Shown piece after piece: positions 9,223-16,991 of a stretch of DNA of 44,610 nt. The stretch is from contig JAFRBA010000037.1 in assembly GCA_017405115.1 (NCBI GenBank), positions 1 to 44,610 on the forward strand, read 5' to 3'. Made by a program: the position numbers and the translations under genes. The notes below the pieces were generated by a model. The model had not been told where the DNA came from. It did no database searches and saw only the letters and a program-made list of their open reading frames with translations. Source of the DNA: Kiritimatiellia bacterium (GTDB lineage Bacteria; Verrucomicrobiota; Kiritimatiellia; RFP12; UBA1067). Within the stretch, counting starts at the first letter, position 1. Each line of letters starts with the position of its first letter.

Positions 9223-9540
9223 ATGAGCGGCAGGGCAATGATGTGTGAGCGCGGGCAAATGCGCGGCGTCGTGGGCTTTTTCACGCGACTTGTCGTCGAC
9301 GCGGTTGACACGTTGGCGATGCTTTGGGACTGGTTCGCGGGGCGCTTCGACTGGTCGCCAATGAGACTGATTGTGGCGTTCTTTCTCGGAATCGCGTACC
9401 TTGTCTCGCCGATAGAAATTGTGCCGGACGTCATTCCGTTCGCGGGCTGGATCGACGATTTGATGGTCGCGACTGCGGTGCTTCGTCTCGCGCGATTTGA
9501 CCTTGAGCGATACCGCCGATGGCGGAACGCCCAAGGGTAA
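9223..9540 (+). CDS. DUF1232 (YkvA-type) small membrane protein
   Basis: 105 residues with the DUF1232 hallmark AYLVSPIEIVPDVIPFAGWI followed by DD (about residues 64-85), in which family members have YLvSPiDliPDfiPvlG-DD. The N-terminal half holds a hydrophobic stretch (FLGIAYLVSP) consistent with one or two membrane segments. Members are small membrane proteins of unclear function. The start at 9223 follows GAGGTGGAGAA. A start at 9238 or 9241 (MMCERG) is also possible. The pspC-like gene lies 74 bp downstream under its own promoter. Confidence 0.8.
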   Translation: MSGRAMMCERGQMRGVVGFFTRLVVDAVDTLAMLWDWFAGRFDWSPMRLIVAFFLGIAYLVSPIEIVPDVIPFAGWIDDLMVATAVLRLARFDLERYRRWRNAQG

Positions 9541-9602
9541 GTGCGGTGACGGGTGGTTGCGGGCCGCCCGGTGGTCGCGCCCTACCGGCGCGGAGATTGT
9601 TG

Positions 9603-9608
9603 TATAAT
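9603..9608 (+). promoter_or_regulatory. -10 box of pspC-like gene, predicting a leaderless mRNA
   Basis: TATAAT at 9603-9608 lies only 6 bp before the ATG at 9615. Transcription starting about 7 bp after the -10 would begin at the start codon itself. No ribosome site could be accommodated in the transcript. Confidence 0.55.
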
Positions 9609-9614
9609 ATCGGC

Positions 9615-9824
9615 ATGGACAAGTTATACAGAAGTTCTGACGAAAAGGTCGTTGCAGGTGTGTGTGCAGGGCTTGCGCACAAGCTTGACTTGAACGCGAA
9701 CGGACTGCGCTGCGTCGCGGTGCTCGTCACGATTTTCATGACGGGAATTCCGCTGTTTGTGTATGCAGCGCTCTGGATGATCCTCAAGGAACGTCCCACG
9801 GGCGGCGGAGTGATCGACGTGTAG
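9615..9824 (+). CDS. PspC domain protein
   Basis: 69 residues. KLYRSSDEKVVAGVCAGLA is the classic opening of the PspC (phage shock protein C) domain, followed by one long hydrophobic segment FVYAALWMILKERP at the end. PspC-domain proteins are inner-membrane sensors in envelope stress responses. The longer frame starting at 9519 runs through the promoter and is rejected in favour of the ATG at 9615, which is placed for a leaderless transcript. A clear intrinsic terminator follows, so the gene looks like a single-gene unit. Confidence 0.85.
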   Translation: MDKLYRSSDEKVVAGVCAGLAHKLDLNANGLRCVAVLVTIFMTGIPLFVYAALWMILKERPTGGGVIDV

Positions 9825-9856
9825 CACGAGAGACGCGGCGGTTCGTTTCTTCCCAG

Positions 9857-9884
9857 TGGCGGCCAAATTATGGCCGCCATTTTT
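9857..9884 (+). terminator. Intrinsic terminator after the pspC-like gene
   Basis: TGGCGGCCA (9857-9865), loop AATTA, TGGCCGCCA (9871-9879), then TTTTT: a perfect 9-bp stem followed by a T-tract. Confidence 0.9.
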
Positions 9885-10019
9885 GTTGCAGCGGCGTGCG
9901 CGGAGCGCCCGCCCTACCTATTTATTGAGGAATATGGCGTACTCAGTGGATTGGCACGGAATTTGCTTTCCGTGAGGCGTCGTAAAAAACAGAGGCAGTT
10001 GCAAGACCTCCGCGCATCT

Positions 10020-10074
10020 GGTAGGGCGGCGTGTCCCCACGCCGCCGCGGCGCGGTGGGACACCGCGCCCTACC
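10020..10074. repeat. 55-bp two-hairpin palindromic element, copy A
   Basis: The outer arms are GGTAGGGCG (10020-10028) and CGCCCTACC (10066-10074). Inside, GGCGGCGTG/CACGCCGCC (10025-10033, 10038-10046) and GGCGCGGTG/CACCGCGCC (10049-10057, 10061-10069, loop GGA) form two perfect 9-bp hairpins. The ends are shared between inner and outer stems, so a three-way-junction or two-hairpin fold is possible. It lies between the pspC-like terminator and the acidic-protein gene. Degenerate right ends (CGCCCTACC) also occur near 9577-9585 and 9908-9916. Confidence 0.8.
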
Positions 10075-10116
10075 GGGTTTTGCAATTGGCTCAACAACAA
10101 AGAAAGGAACGACGCA

Positions 10117-10527
10117 ATGAAAGCAAAAAAGACTGCGAAGAAGACCAAGATGACCGACGCCGAAATCAAGGAGGCGATCCGTCGCGACAAGGAGTGGATG
10201 GACAACATCGATCCCGACGACGGGATTGTAGTTCCCAAAGGAGCGCTGAAGGACATCTTTGGCGACGATGCCGACGAGGCAGAAGACGAAGAGAAATCGT
10301 CTGACGAAATTGTCGTTGATGACGACGACGAGGATAATGAAGAGAGAGAAGACGACGAGGACGGCGAGGACGAAGATGACGACGAAAATGAAGACGAAGC
10401 CGACGATGACGACAGCGAATACGGCGGCGATTCGTCCGGCGTCGGCGGCGTAGTAGGGGCGATTGTCGGCGGAATCGGCGGAATCGTCCTTGGCGGAATC
10501 CTCGGCACGGCGCTTTTCGACGACTGA
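10117..10527 (+). CDS. Asp/Glu-rich protein with glycine-zipper membrane segment
   Basis: 136 residues in three parts: a lysine-rich basic start (MKAKKTAKKTK), a long run made almost only of Asp and Glu (about 48-105), and a C-terminal glycine-rich hydrophobic helix (VGAIVGGIGGIVLGGILG) resembling glycine-zipper membrane anchors. A good AAAGGAACG ribosome site precedes the ATG. No family was recognised. The acidic domain could bind cations or basic proteins next to the membrane. Codon-level repetition of GAC/GAA suggests the acidic run grew by slippage. Confidence 0.65.
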   Translation: MKAKKTAKKTKMTDAEIKEAIRRDKEWMDNIDPDDGIVVPKGALKDIFGDDADEAEDEEKSSDEIVVDDDDEDNEEREDDEDGEDEDDDENEDEADDDDSEYGGDSSGVGGVVGAIVGGIGGIVLGGILGTALFDD

Positions 10528-10547
10528 GAACAAACAACAAGGGAGAG

Positions 10548-10601
10548 ATGAGCCGCAAAGTGATGGCGGCTTGCCGCTTCATCCCCCGCTGCACATTCTA
10601 G
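10548..10601 (+). CDS. Possible 17-residue micro-ORF
   Basis: A good ribosome site (AAGGGAGAG) directly precedes ATG at 10548, which opens a 17-codon frame (MSRKVMAACRFIPRCTF) ending at TAG 10599-10601. It lies 20 bp after the acidic-protein gene and just overlaps the 3' end of the minus-strand esterase. Coding is uncertain, as only the ribosome site supports it. Confidence 0.25.
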   Translation: MSRKVMAACRFIPRCTF

Positions 10602-11215
10602 AATCGCGGAAAGACGTTCAACAACCTGATGTACGGGAGAAGCGTGTGCGTGACGACGTGCGCATTCATGCGGTGCCCGCCGGGAAAGGTATGCGACATT
10701 CCCGGATAGTGCTGCTCGAAGACGGGTCGCGTCTGTGAGGCGAGTATGGTGTCTTCGACGCCGAAAAGCCCGTGGCAAAGCGTCCGGTCGTCGTCGGTCA
10801 CGCCATCGAACTGGTGAGCTTCTGCCTCCTGGAAGTGCGCGATCGTCTCTTTCGTGACATGGAACTCGGTCTCGCCGTCCTTGCGGCGGTTGAGCCACTT
10901 GTGCTTGCCGACATGCAGGATGTCGTACTTCTTCGACAGCCAGAACGAGGGGTTCACGCAAATGCGCGTGAAGCCATGCAGCTGCTGGGCGTAGAATCCG
11001 CCCATTGAAGTGCCTATGACGATGTCCGGCTTCTCGCTGACCGCCAGCTCTTTCAGCATCGGCAAGGCCACGAGCGGATCGAGCGGGATGTCCGGCGCAA
11101 CTATTGCGGCGCGATGCGCCGCGTCGGCCTTTTCCCAGAATTCCCGCCGCAGCAGGTCGACGGTGCCGCTCGCGCCCGACGATCCGAACCCGTGGAGATA
11201 TAGTATCTTTCTCAT
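10598..11215 (-). CDS. YqiA-like alpha/beta-hydrolase esterase
   Basis: 205 residues from ATG at 11215. It starts RKILYLHGFGSSGASGTVDLL, has the nucleophile elbow IGTSMGGFYAQQL (G-T-S-M-G, about residues 71-83), and a late SHTFPGGHRM histidine. This is the pattern of the YqiA/UPF0227 family of small esterases, whose active sites use Ser, Asp and His. The longer frame to 11569 is rejected: an AGGGGAA ribosome site stands just before 11215, and the family begins at the beta-strand ILYLHGF. It lies 59 bp downstream of the metallophosphoesterase on the same strand and is probably co-transcribed with it. Confidence 0.8.
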   Translation of the reverse strand: MRKILYLHGFGSSGASGTVDLLRREFWEKADAAHRAAIVAPDIPLDPLVALPMLKELAVSEKPDIVIGTSMGGFYAQQLHGFTRICVNPSFWLSKKYDILHVGKHKWLNRRKDGETEFHVTKETIAHFQEAEAHQFDGVTDDDRTLCHGLFGVEDTILASQTRPVFEQHYPGMSHTFPGGHRMNAHVVTHTLLPYIRLLNVFPRF

Positions 11216-11274
11216 GTTTTCATTCCCCTGTAAACAATATCCTTGAGGTGTAAACTTTATTTCTGGGCAATGTC

Positions 11275-12060
11275 TTACTCGCGTGCCGTCGCCTGCGCGG
11301 CGGACAGTAGCCGCAGGAGCCAGAACGGCAGCTGGAGCTTGCGGTCCAGCATCGCAAGGATGTACGACTTGAAGTCGAACGGCAGGCGCCGGACCGTCAT
11401 GCGCCGCGCGTCCGCGTCGTAGATGCCGTAGGAGCAGCAAAGGTCGTTCCGCGGATATCCGACGCTTCCGACGTTGACGATGTAGCGGCTCGTCGGGTTC
11501 AGCCTGAACGAGACGGACTCCACCTTCGCGGCGGGATGCGCGAAACGATTCTTGAGCTTCGGGCGGCATACGCCTTTCGCCGTCCGCTCCCAGATCGCCG
11601 CGACGTGCGTGTGGCCGCAGAACATCAGGTCATCGGTGCGCGAAAGGAAGTTCCGCTCGGCCGCCTCGCAGCAGAATATGTAGTTCCACGCCCTCGGCTG
11701 GGAGAAGTCGCCGTGTGCGCAGGCGAATCCCGCCTCCTCGTACAGGTACTCCCTCTCGCGCAGCCACTGGAGCTCTTCCTCCGTCAGCTGCTCGCGCGCC
11801 ATCCGGTCGAGATCGTAGTTGTTGTTCGTCATCACTTCCCACTCCGGCTCGAGCCCGACGCACGCCGAGTCGTGGTTGCCCATGAGGACCACGTCGAAGT
11901 TCTTGCGGACGATTTCCAGCGACTCCTTCGGGTCGTAGCCGTACCCCGTGACGTCGCCAAGCATTATGAACTTCCCGCAGCCCAGCCGGCGTGCGTCGTC
12001 CAGGGCCGTGTTCAGCGCCTTGGGGTTCGCATGCACGTCGCTCATGATTGCGTACTTCAC
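11275..12060 (-). CDS. Metallophosphoesterase (YfcE/MJ0936-like)
   Basis: 261 residues from a GTG start. It has all the metal-ligand motifs of the calcineurin-like fold: D-x-H (MSDVHAN, residues 6-12), GD (LGDVTGYG, about 34-41), GNHD (about 60-63), a histidine in ACAHGDFS, and GHTH near 146-149. These enzymes bind two metal ions and hydrolyse phosphodiester bonds; the substrate here is unknown. GTG is chosen because starting at the internal ATG (MSDVHAN) would remove the first beta-strand. A near-consensus promoter (TTGACT-17-TATCAT) precedes it, divergent from the GH109 promoter. Confidence 0.85.
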   Translation of the reverse strand: MKYAIMSDVHANPKALNTALDDARRLGCGKFIMLGDVTGYGYDPKESLEIVRKNFDVVLMGNHDSACVGLEPEWEVMTNNNYDLDRMAREQLTEEELQWLREREYLYEEAGFACAHGDFSQPRAWNYIFCCEAAERNFLSRTDDLMFCGHTHVAAIWERTAKGVCRPKLKNRFAHPAAKVESVSFRLNPTSRYIVNVGSVGYPRNDLCCSYGIYDADARRMTVRRLPFDFKSYILAMLDRKLQLPFWLLRLLSAAQATARE

Positions 12061-12114
12061 GCTACGGTCCTGCCTTCTCTTGATCTTGCATTGTTCACTT
12101 GAACTTGTGCGCGT

Positions 12115-12143
12115 ATGATATCAAACCAACTCGGCATAGTCAA
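12115..12143 (-). promoter_or_regulatory. Minus-strand sigma70-type promoter for the metallophosphoesterase
   Basis: Read on the minus strand: TTGACT at 12143-12138, a 17-bp spacer, and TATCAT at 12120-12115. The start codon is at 12060, giving a leader of about 47 nt. Confidence 0.65.
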
Positions 12144-12163
12144 TGGCCGGACCTCGGTCCCGG

Positions 12164-12193
12164 TTGACACCATTGGTTCTATTGGTATATAAT
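12164..12193 (+). promoter_or_regulatory. Plus-strand promoter for the GH109 operon
   Basis: TTGACA at 12164-12169, an 18-bp spacer, and TATAAT at 12188-12193: both boxes are consensus. It diverges from the minus-strand promoter with only 20 bp between the two -35 boxes, so one regulator bound here could control both directions. Confidence 0.75.
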
Positions 12194-12259
12194 ACATGCG
12201 CTTGGCGGTGGTGTGCCCTGCGCAAGGCAGGAGGACGCGAAGCGCAAGGGAGAAAGTTC

Positions 12260-13774
12260 ATGTCTACGAACAGGAGCAGAAGGGAATTCCTCGCGGGTAC
12301 TGCGTGGATGGGCGCGGTGGCGATGGCTGCCGGCAGCATCGGCAAGGACGCGGCGCTGAGCGGAATCGGGAACGGCGCGGGCGCGCCAATGCACGGCTTC
12401 ACCGTGCCGCCGATGAAGAACGTGTGCGTCGGCTTCATAGGCGTCGGCAGCCGCGGCATCGCGGCGGTCGAACGCATCGTGCAGATTCCGGGGTGCGCGG
12501 TGACGGCGATTTCCGACATAAACCCCGAGCGCCTCGACCTCACGCAGGCCGCTCTCAAGAAGCTAGGGAAGCCCGCCGCCAGGGAGTGGAGCCGCAACGG
12601 CGACGAGGACGCGTGGAAGGGCCTCTGCGACTCCGACGTCTGCGACGTCGTCTACTCCGCCACCCCCCGCAAGCTCCACGCGCCGATAAACGTCTACGCG
12701 ATGGACCACGGCAAGCACGTGCTGCAGGAGGTTCCCGGCGCGTTCAACCTCGAGGAGTGCTGGGCGACGGTCGAGGCCGCCGAGCGCAACCGCCGCCACT
12801 GCATGATGCTCGAGAACTGCACCTACGGCGAGGCGGAGATGCTTGCTTTCAACCTGATACACAAGGGAAAGCTCGGCGAGATCGTCCAGGCCGAGGTCGG
12901 CTACACGCACGACCAGCGCTCGCTCCAATACCGGCCCCGCGACGGGCGGTTCTGGCGCCTCGACCGCCACATGAAGCACCACGGCAACTACTACCCGACG
13001 CACGGGCTCGTGCCGGCGGGGCGCTGCCTCGACATCAACCGCGGCGACCGGTTCGAGACGCTCGTGTCGGTCGAGACGAAGTCGGCCGGGTTCGAGGACT
13101 TCGGGCGCGAGAACTTCCCGGCGGACGACCGCGTCGTCGGCATAGACGGCAGGCCGTTCAACCGCCACACCCAGAAGATGACAAAGGGCGACGTCAACAT
13201 GAGCCTGCTGCGGACGGCCAATGGCAGGACGCTTGTCCTCAAGCACAACGTCTGCACGCCCTGTCCGTACGACCGAGGCAACATGTATCTCGGCACGCGC
13301 GGAATCTTCAAGGGGATCAACTTCCCGGACTCGGCGGCGGATGCGTACACGATGGGCAGCCCGTGCCAGTTTGCGTGGATCGACAAGTCCGACGCGCACA
13401 TCAAGGATTTCTTCGGCTACGACCAGGCCATGGCGCTCCGGAAGGAGTTCCGCCATCCGTTCTGGAATGTAGCTGGCGCGATGGCAAAGAAGGTCGGCGG
13501 GCACGGCGGCATGGACTTCATCATGGACCTCCGCTGGGCGTACTGCTTGCAGAACGGGTTGCCGCTCGACACCGACGTCTACGACCTCGCCACCTACAGC
13601 TCGATAGTGGAGCTTACCGAGCGCAGCGTGAACGCCGGCGGCAAGACGATGGAGTTCCCGGACTACACCCGCGGAGGCTGGAAGACGGCGAAGCCGTTCA
13701 CTGTCGACGAGATCGACATCGACAAGTTCGACTTCAAGGCAGTCTCGCATTCCGAGAACGCCCAGAAGACATGA
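12260..13774 (+). CDS. GH109-like exported Gfo/Idh/MocA glycosidase
   Basis: 504 residues. A Tat-type signal RSRREFLAG (about 5-13) is followed by a Rossmann motif GFIGVGSRG (about 58-66) and a Gfo/Idh/MocA C-terminal domain. Motifs such as NYYPTHGLVPAG, GHGGMDFIMDLRWAYCLQNG and LPLDTDVYDLA match glycoside hydrolase family 109, which cleaves alpha-N-acetylgalactosamine using tightly bound NAD. Tat export fits a cofactor-bound enzyme. The start at 12260 follows AAGGGAGAAA and lies about 60 nt after the predicted transcription start. The next gene overlaps by 4 bp (ATGA), forming an operon. Probable role: removing alpha-GalNAc from mucin-type glycans outside the cytoplasm. Confidence 0.8.
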   Translation: MSTNRSRREFLAGTAWMGAVAMAAGSIGKDAALSGIGNGAGAPMHGFTVPPMKNVCVGFIGVGSRGIAAVERIVQIPGCAVTAISDINPERLDLTQAALKKLGKPAAREWSRNGDEDAWKGLCDSDVCDVVYSATPRKLHAPINVYAMDHGKHVLQEVPGAFNLEECWATVEAAERNRRHCMMLENCTYGEAEMLAFNLIHKGKLGEIVQAEVGYTHDQRSLQYRPRDGRFWRLDRHMKHHGNYYPTHGLVPAGRCLDINRGDRFETLVSVETKSAGFEDFGRENFPADDRVVGIDGRPFNRHTQKMTKGDVNMSLLRTANGRTLVLKHNVCTPCPYDRGNMYLGTRGIFKGINFPDSAADAYTMGSPCQFAWIDKSDAHIKDFFGYDQAMALRKEFRHPFWNVAGAMAKKVGGHGGMDFIMDLRWAYCLQNGLPLDTDVYDLATYSSIVELTERSVNAGGKTMEFPDYTRGGWKTAKPFTVDEIDIDKFDFKAVSHSENAQKT

Positions 13775-15822
13775 GCATCGGCGCATTCGCGTTTGCGGCG
13801 GTTTTCACTGCGGCATTGCAATCCGCACATGCGGTGGAAATGCTGCCGGGGTTCGCCATCGAGCTTTTCGACGGCGGCACTGGAACGGTGGCCGTCTCAA
13901 GTCGCGAGTTCGGAGAACCAAATGCGGCGTGCGCCAACGGGCGGACGCGTCTCGTGTGGAAGGGCCATCCTCGTCTCGGCGCGGACTTCACGGCCACAGC
14001 GGAGGGCACCAAGGAGGGCGGCGCGACGGAGTGGACTTTTTCGTGCACCGGCAACGCCTCGGGACTTCCTCTTGGACGCATTGCGTTTCCCGTCGTGGAC
14101 GTGCCATGCGCCTCCGACGGACATCTGCTGTATTCGCCGGACGCGGGCGGCGGCACGATGGGGTGGAAGAGGCGCATTGTCTGGAAGGACGTTTCGCCTG
14201 ACAAGGGCGTGTGTTCGACTTTGTCGCCAGGATTCCGCTTCGTGGCGGTACTGAACGGCGAGTCGCAGGATTCGTTCTACCTCGACGTGCGCGACCCGGC
14301 GTCGAACTCCGGACGATTCGAGGTGAAGAAGGGTCCTGCCGGAACCGCGAGGCTCTCGTGGGTGCATGACATGCCCATGACGCCGGAAAACGCGGCGGGT
14401 TGCCGCCTACCGTATGCGGCGACAGTCCGCGCCTATCGCGGCGACTGGTTCGAGGCAGCGTCGTACTACCGCGAATGGGCGAAGACGACGCCGCGCTACG
14501 CCGCGGCGAGGGCGCGCGACCAGTCGAGGCTGCGCGACATAGGGCTTTGGATGTGGAACCGCGGGCTTGCGGAGACAGTCATCCCGCCGGTGGAGCGCTT
14601 CCAACATGACACGGGGCTCAAGGTCGCACTCGACTGGTACTGGTGGTTCAAGGAGATGCCGGGCACGTTCTATCCCGACTACTGGCCGCCGCGCGAAGGC
14701 GCCGCGAAGTTCAAGGCGGACGTGCAGCGGCTGAAGGCAATGGGTACGTTCACCCAGGTCTACCTGAACGGCATGACCTGGGACGAGGATGTGCCCAGCT
14801 GGAGAGACGGCGGGCTCGGCTCCGTCGCGATGCGCCACGACGGGACGTATTTCTCCTGCGCATACAACCGCTTCAACCCGAACCATCGTCTCGCGAACCT
14901 CTGCGGCGATGCGCCGAAGTTCCATGCGCGCATCCGCGAACAGATAGCGCATCTCGTCGACTGCGGCTTTGACTCTATATACCTCGACATGATCGGCTGC
15001 AACGCCTACGGGCCGTGCTTCAATCCGGCGCACCGCCATGTGCCGGGTGGCGGCACGCACATGACGGACGACTTCCGCGCCTACCTGAAGGGCGTCAAGG
15101 CCGCGTTTCCAGGCGTTCTCCTCTCCACGGAGGACTGCGGCGAGGCGTATGTCGACGTGTTCGACTCGAACATCTCCACGCATTCGAGCTACGAGCGCCA
15201 CGGATGGATCGGCACCGCTCCTGACATGGAGTTCGTGCCAGTGTTCCAGGCCGTCTACCACGGGTGCGCCGCGGTGTTCGGCAACTACGCGATCGTCGAC
15301 AACGTGCCCTACTGGGACCCTCGCTGGCCGATGAAGGCGTGGTGGACTGGCCACGAGGAGCATCTGCGCAGGGACTACCCCGACCAGTTCGCCGTGGAGT
15401 TCAGCCGCGGCCCGGTATGGGGTCTGCAGCCGAGCGTCCACAACTTCTGGATCCACCATGCGACGAACGCGGCATTTGCCGCCGAATACCGCTTCATCCG
15501 CGAGACGGCGAAGTTCTACCACGACAACCGCGAATTCCTGTTCGACGGCGAGATGCGGCATCCGGGCCGGCTTGAATGCGCTCGCAGGCGCGTCGCGTTC
15601 GCCAAGGTGTCAGTCTTCGACGAGAAGGTGACCTCCCACGCGAGCGTACTTCCGACGGTGTTTCACAACATCTGGCGCGCACCCGACGGCCACGTCGCCG
15701 CGGTTCTAGTCAACTGGTCGCGCGATCCCCAGCCGTGGAAGCTGGAGTCGCCGGAAATCTCGGGAGCTGGCGTCCTGTCGCCGCGCTCCTGGCACGTGCA
15801 ACGGCAAACGAAAGGAGAGTAG
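13771..15822 (+). CDS. Large exported glycoside hydrolase-like protein (DUF6259-like)
   Basis: 683 residues. A signal peptide (about 1-21, ending SAHA) is followed by a beta-sandwich N-terminal domain and a TIM-barrel-like region from about residue 265. The barrel has landmarks LKVALDWYWWFKEMPG, FTQVYLNGMTWDED, FDSIYLDMIGCNAYGP and LLSTEDCGEAYVD. The aspartate of YLDMIG and the Glu/Asp of STEDCGE sit where catalytic acids lie in clan GH-D/GH31-like barrels, but the family is not certain; it resembles proteins annotated DUF6259. A C-terminal strand domain (VAAVLVNWSRDPQPW) closes it. It overlaps GH109 by 4 bp and runs 2 bp short of the regulator gene, so it belongs to the same operon. Confidence 0.65.
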   Translation: MSIGAFAFAAVFTAALQSAHAVEMLPGFAIELFDGGTGTVAVSSREFGEPNAACANGRTRLVWKGHPRLGADFTATAEGTKEGGATEWTFSCTGNASGLPLGRIAFPVVDVPCASDGHLLYSPDAGGGTMGWKRRIVWKDVSPDKGVCSTLSPGFRFVAVLNGESQDSFYLDVRDPASNSGRFEVKKGPAGTARLSWVHDMPMTPENAAGCRLPYAATVRAYRGDWFEAASYYREWAKTTPRYAAARARDQSRLRDIGLWMWNRGLAETVIPPVERFQHDTGLKVALDWYWWFKEMPGTFYPDYWPPREGAAKFKADVQRLKAMGTFTQVYLNGMTWDEDVPSWRDGGLGSVAMRHDGTYFSCAYNRFNPNHRLANLCGDAPKFHARIREQIAHLVDCGFDSIYLDMIGCNAYGPCFNPAHRHVPGGGTHMTDDFRAYLKGVKAAFPGVLLSTEDCGEAYVDVFDSNISTHSSYERHGWIGTAPDMEFVPVFQAVYHGCAAVFGNYAIVDNVPYWDPRWPMKAWWTGHEEHLRRDYPDQFAVEFSRGPVWGLQPSVHNFWIHHATNAAFAAEYRFIRETAKFYHDNREFLFDGEMRHPGRLECARRRVAFAKVSVFDEKVTSHASVLPTVFHNIWRAPDGHVAAVLVNWSRDPQPWKLESPEISGAGVLSPRSWHVQRQTKGE

Positions 15823-15824
15823 AC

Positions 15825-16907
15825 ATGAAGCGCATCAAGGCGCCGCCGTTTGCGCTCGACCGGTCGCGGCGCGGCACGCTGGAGGACCAGCTTGCCGCCG
15901 CGCTCGTCAAGGCCGTGGAGACCGGCTACTACGGCCCCGGCGACATGCTGCCGCCGACGCGCGACCTGGCGAGGATGCTGGGCGTCAGCCGCGTCGTCGC
16001 GATACGCGCCATGCGCCGTCTCGCGGAACAGCGGCTCATCGTGCAGCGTCCTCGCTACGGAAGCGTCGTCTGCGCGAAGGAGCGTCCGCTCTGGAAGGGG
16101 CAGGTGCTGCTTGTGGCGACGCCGGGCATAGGGAACGCGGACGACGACCCGATCCGCATCATTCTCCGCGATTCGCTTCTTTCCGCCGGATACCTGGCCA
16201 TCGTGGCGACCGTTCCCCGCTCCGCGGACGATGCGCCCGACTTCGCCTTCCTCGACACCGTGATGCGCCAGCAGATCGACCTGGTCGTCCTGCTTGACAA
16301 CGAAAGGGACGTCGCGGCATGGCTCTCGCGCCATGGCGCTCCCTTCGTGTGGATGGGGCACGACGCTGCCCGCCCGAAGAACTGCATCGGAAAGATTCTC
16401 ATCCGCAATGACCTCGCCCTTGGCAACTTCGTCGCGCACTGCCGCGAGGCCGGCGTGAGGCATGTGATGCAGATCAGGGTGTGGCGGGACGGCCTGGACG
16501 TCGCGCCGGCGCTGAAGAGGGCGGGCGTGCATGTGGATACGCTGTGCGTGCCTGGGCCGGAGAAGAAGTGGAAGGGCTACGGACTTGCGCAGTGGGCGGC
16601 GAAGGCGTTTTCCGACAGGGCGAGGTCCCTGCCGGAGCTTGTGTTCTTCCAGGACGACCACCTGGCGTCCGGCGCGCTGCTGGCTCTTGCGGCCGCGGGC
16701 GTTGCGATTCCTCGGGACGTCAAGGTCGTTACATGGGCTAACCGAGACTACGGCCCCGTGTCGCTGGTGCCCCTTACGCGCATGGAGATGGACTGCGAGG
16801 CTCTGGGCAGGACTGTCGCGTCGGCCGTGCTGGAATGCTTGCGCACGGGCGAGCTTCCGCCTGGCGTCGCCATCGGCCCGCGCTACGTCCGCGGCGAGTC
16901 GTTCTGA
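15825..16907 (+). CDS. GntR-LacI hybrid transcriptional regulator
   Basis: 360 residues. The N-terminal winged helix of GntR type (about 12-80) includes PPTRDLARMLGVSRVVAIRA, the turn and recognition helix. The rest (about 85-360) is a LacI/periplasmic-binding-protein type effector domain with VFFQDDHLASGALLAL and IPRDVKVVTWANRD. Such hybrids (AraR-like) bind a sugar and release an operator. The start follows AAAGGAGAG and lies 2 bp after the glycosidase stop. As the last gene of the GH109 operon it probably regulates that operon and perhaps the divergent promoter; no operator could be assigned by eye. Confidence 0.85.
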   Translation: MKRIKAPPFALDRSRRGTLEDQLAAALVKAVETGYYGPGDMLPPTRDLARMLGVSRVVAIRAMRRLAEQRLIVQRPRYGSVVCAKERPLWKGQVLLVATPGIGNADDDPIRIILRDSLLSAGYLAIVATVPRSADDAPDFAFLDTVMRQQIDLVVLLDNERDVAAWLSRHGAPFVWMGHDAARPKNCIGKILIRNDLALGNFVAHCREAGVRHVMQIRVWRDGLDVAPALKRAGVHVDTLCVPGPEKKWKGYGLAQWAAKAFSDRARSLPELVFFQDDHLASGALLALAAAGVAIPRDVKVVTWANRDYGPVSLVPLTRMEMDCEALGRTVASAVLECLRTGELPPGVAIGPRYVRGESF

Positions 16908-16914
16908 CGCATTA

Positions 16915-16923
16915 TGGTATAAT
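16915..16923 (+). promoter_or_regulatory. Extended -10 promoter for the SGNH gene
   Basis: TGGTATAAT with TATAAT at 16918-16923, starting 8 bp after the regulator stop. No recognisable -35 is present; the TG at -15/-14 would compensate. The leader to the ATG at 16992 is about 62 nt. Confidence 0.6.
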
Positions 16924-16991
16924 ATGCGCGAACGCCGGGGCCTGTTGGAGGCCTCGGGGTGAACATACAAAGACAAGGGAGTGAAGAGCAG

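Noticed and set aside
9519..9614. N-terminal extension of the PspC-like protein
   Set aside because: The extension overlaps the previous gene and reads through a TATAAT box; the PspC domain begins exactly at the ATG at 9615.
12196..13770. Plus-strand open frame of about 1200 codons starting at 12196
   Set aside because: Its first 500 codons are an out-of-frame reading of the GH109 gene. Only the part from 13771 is a real gene with its own signal peptide.
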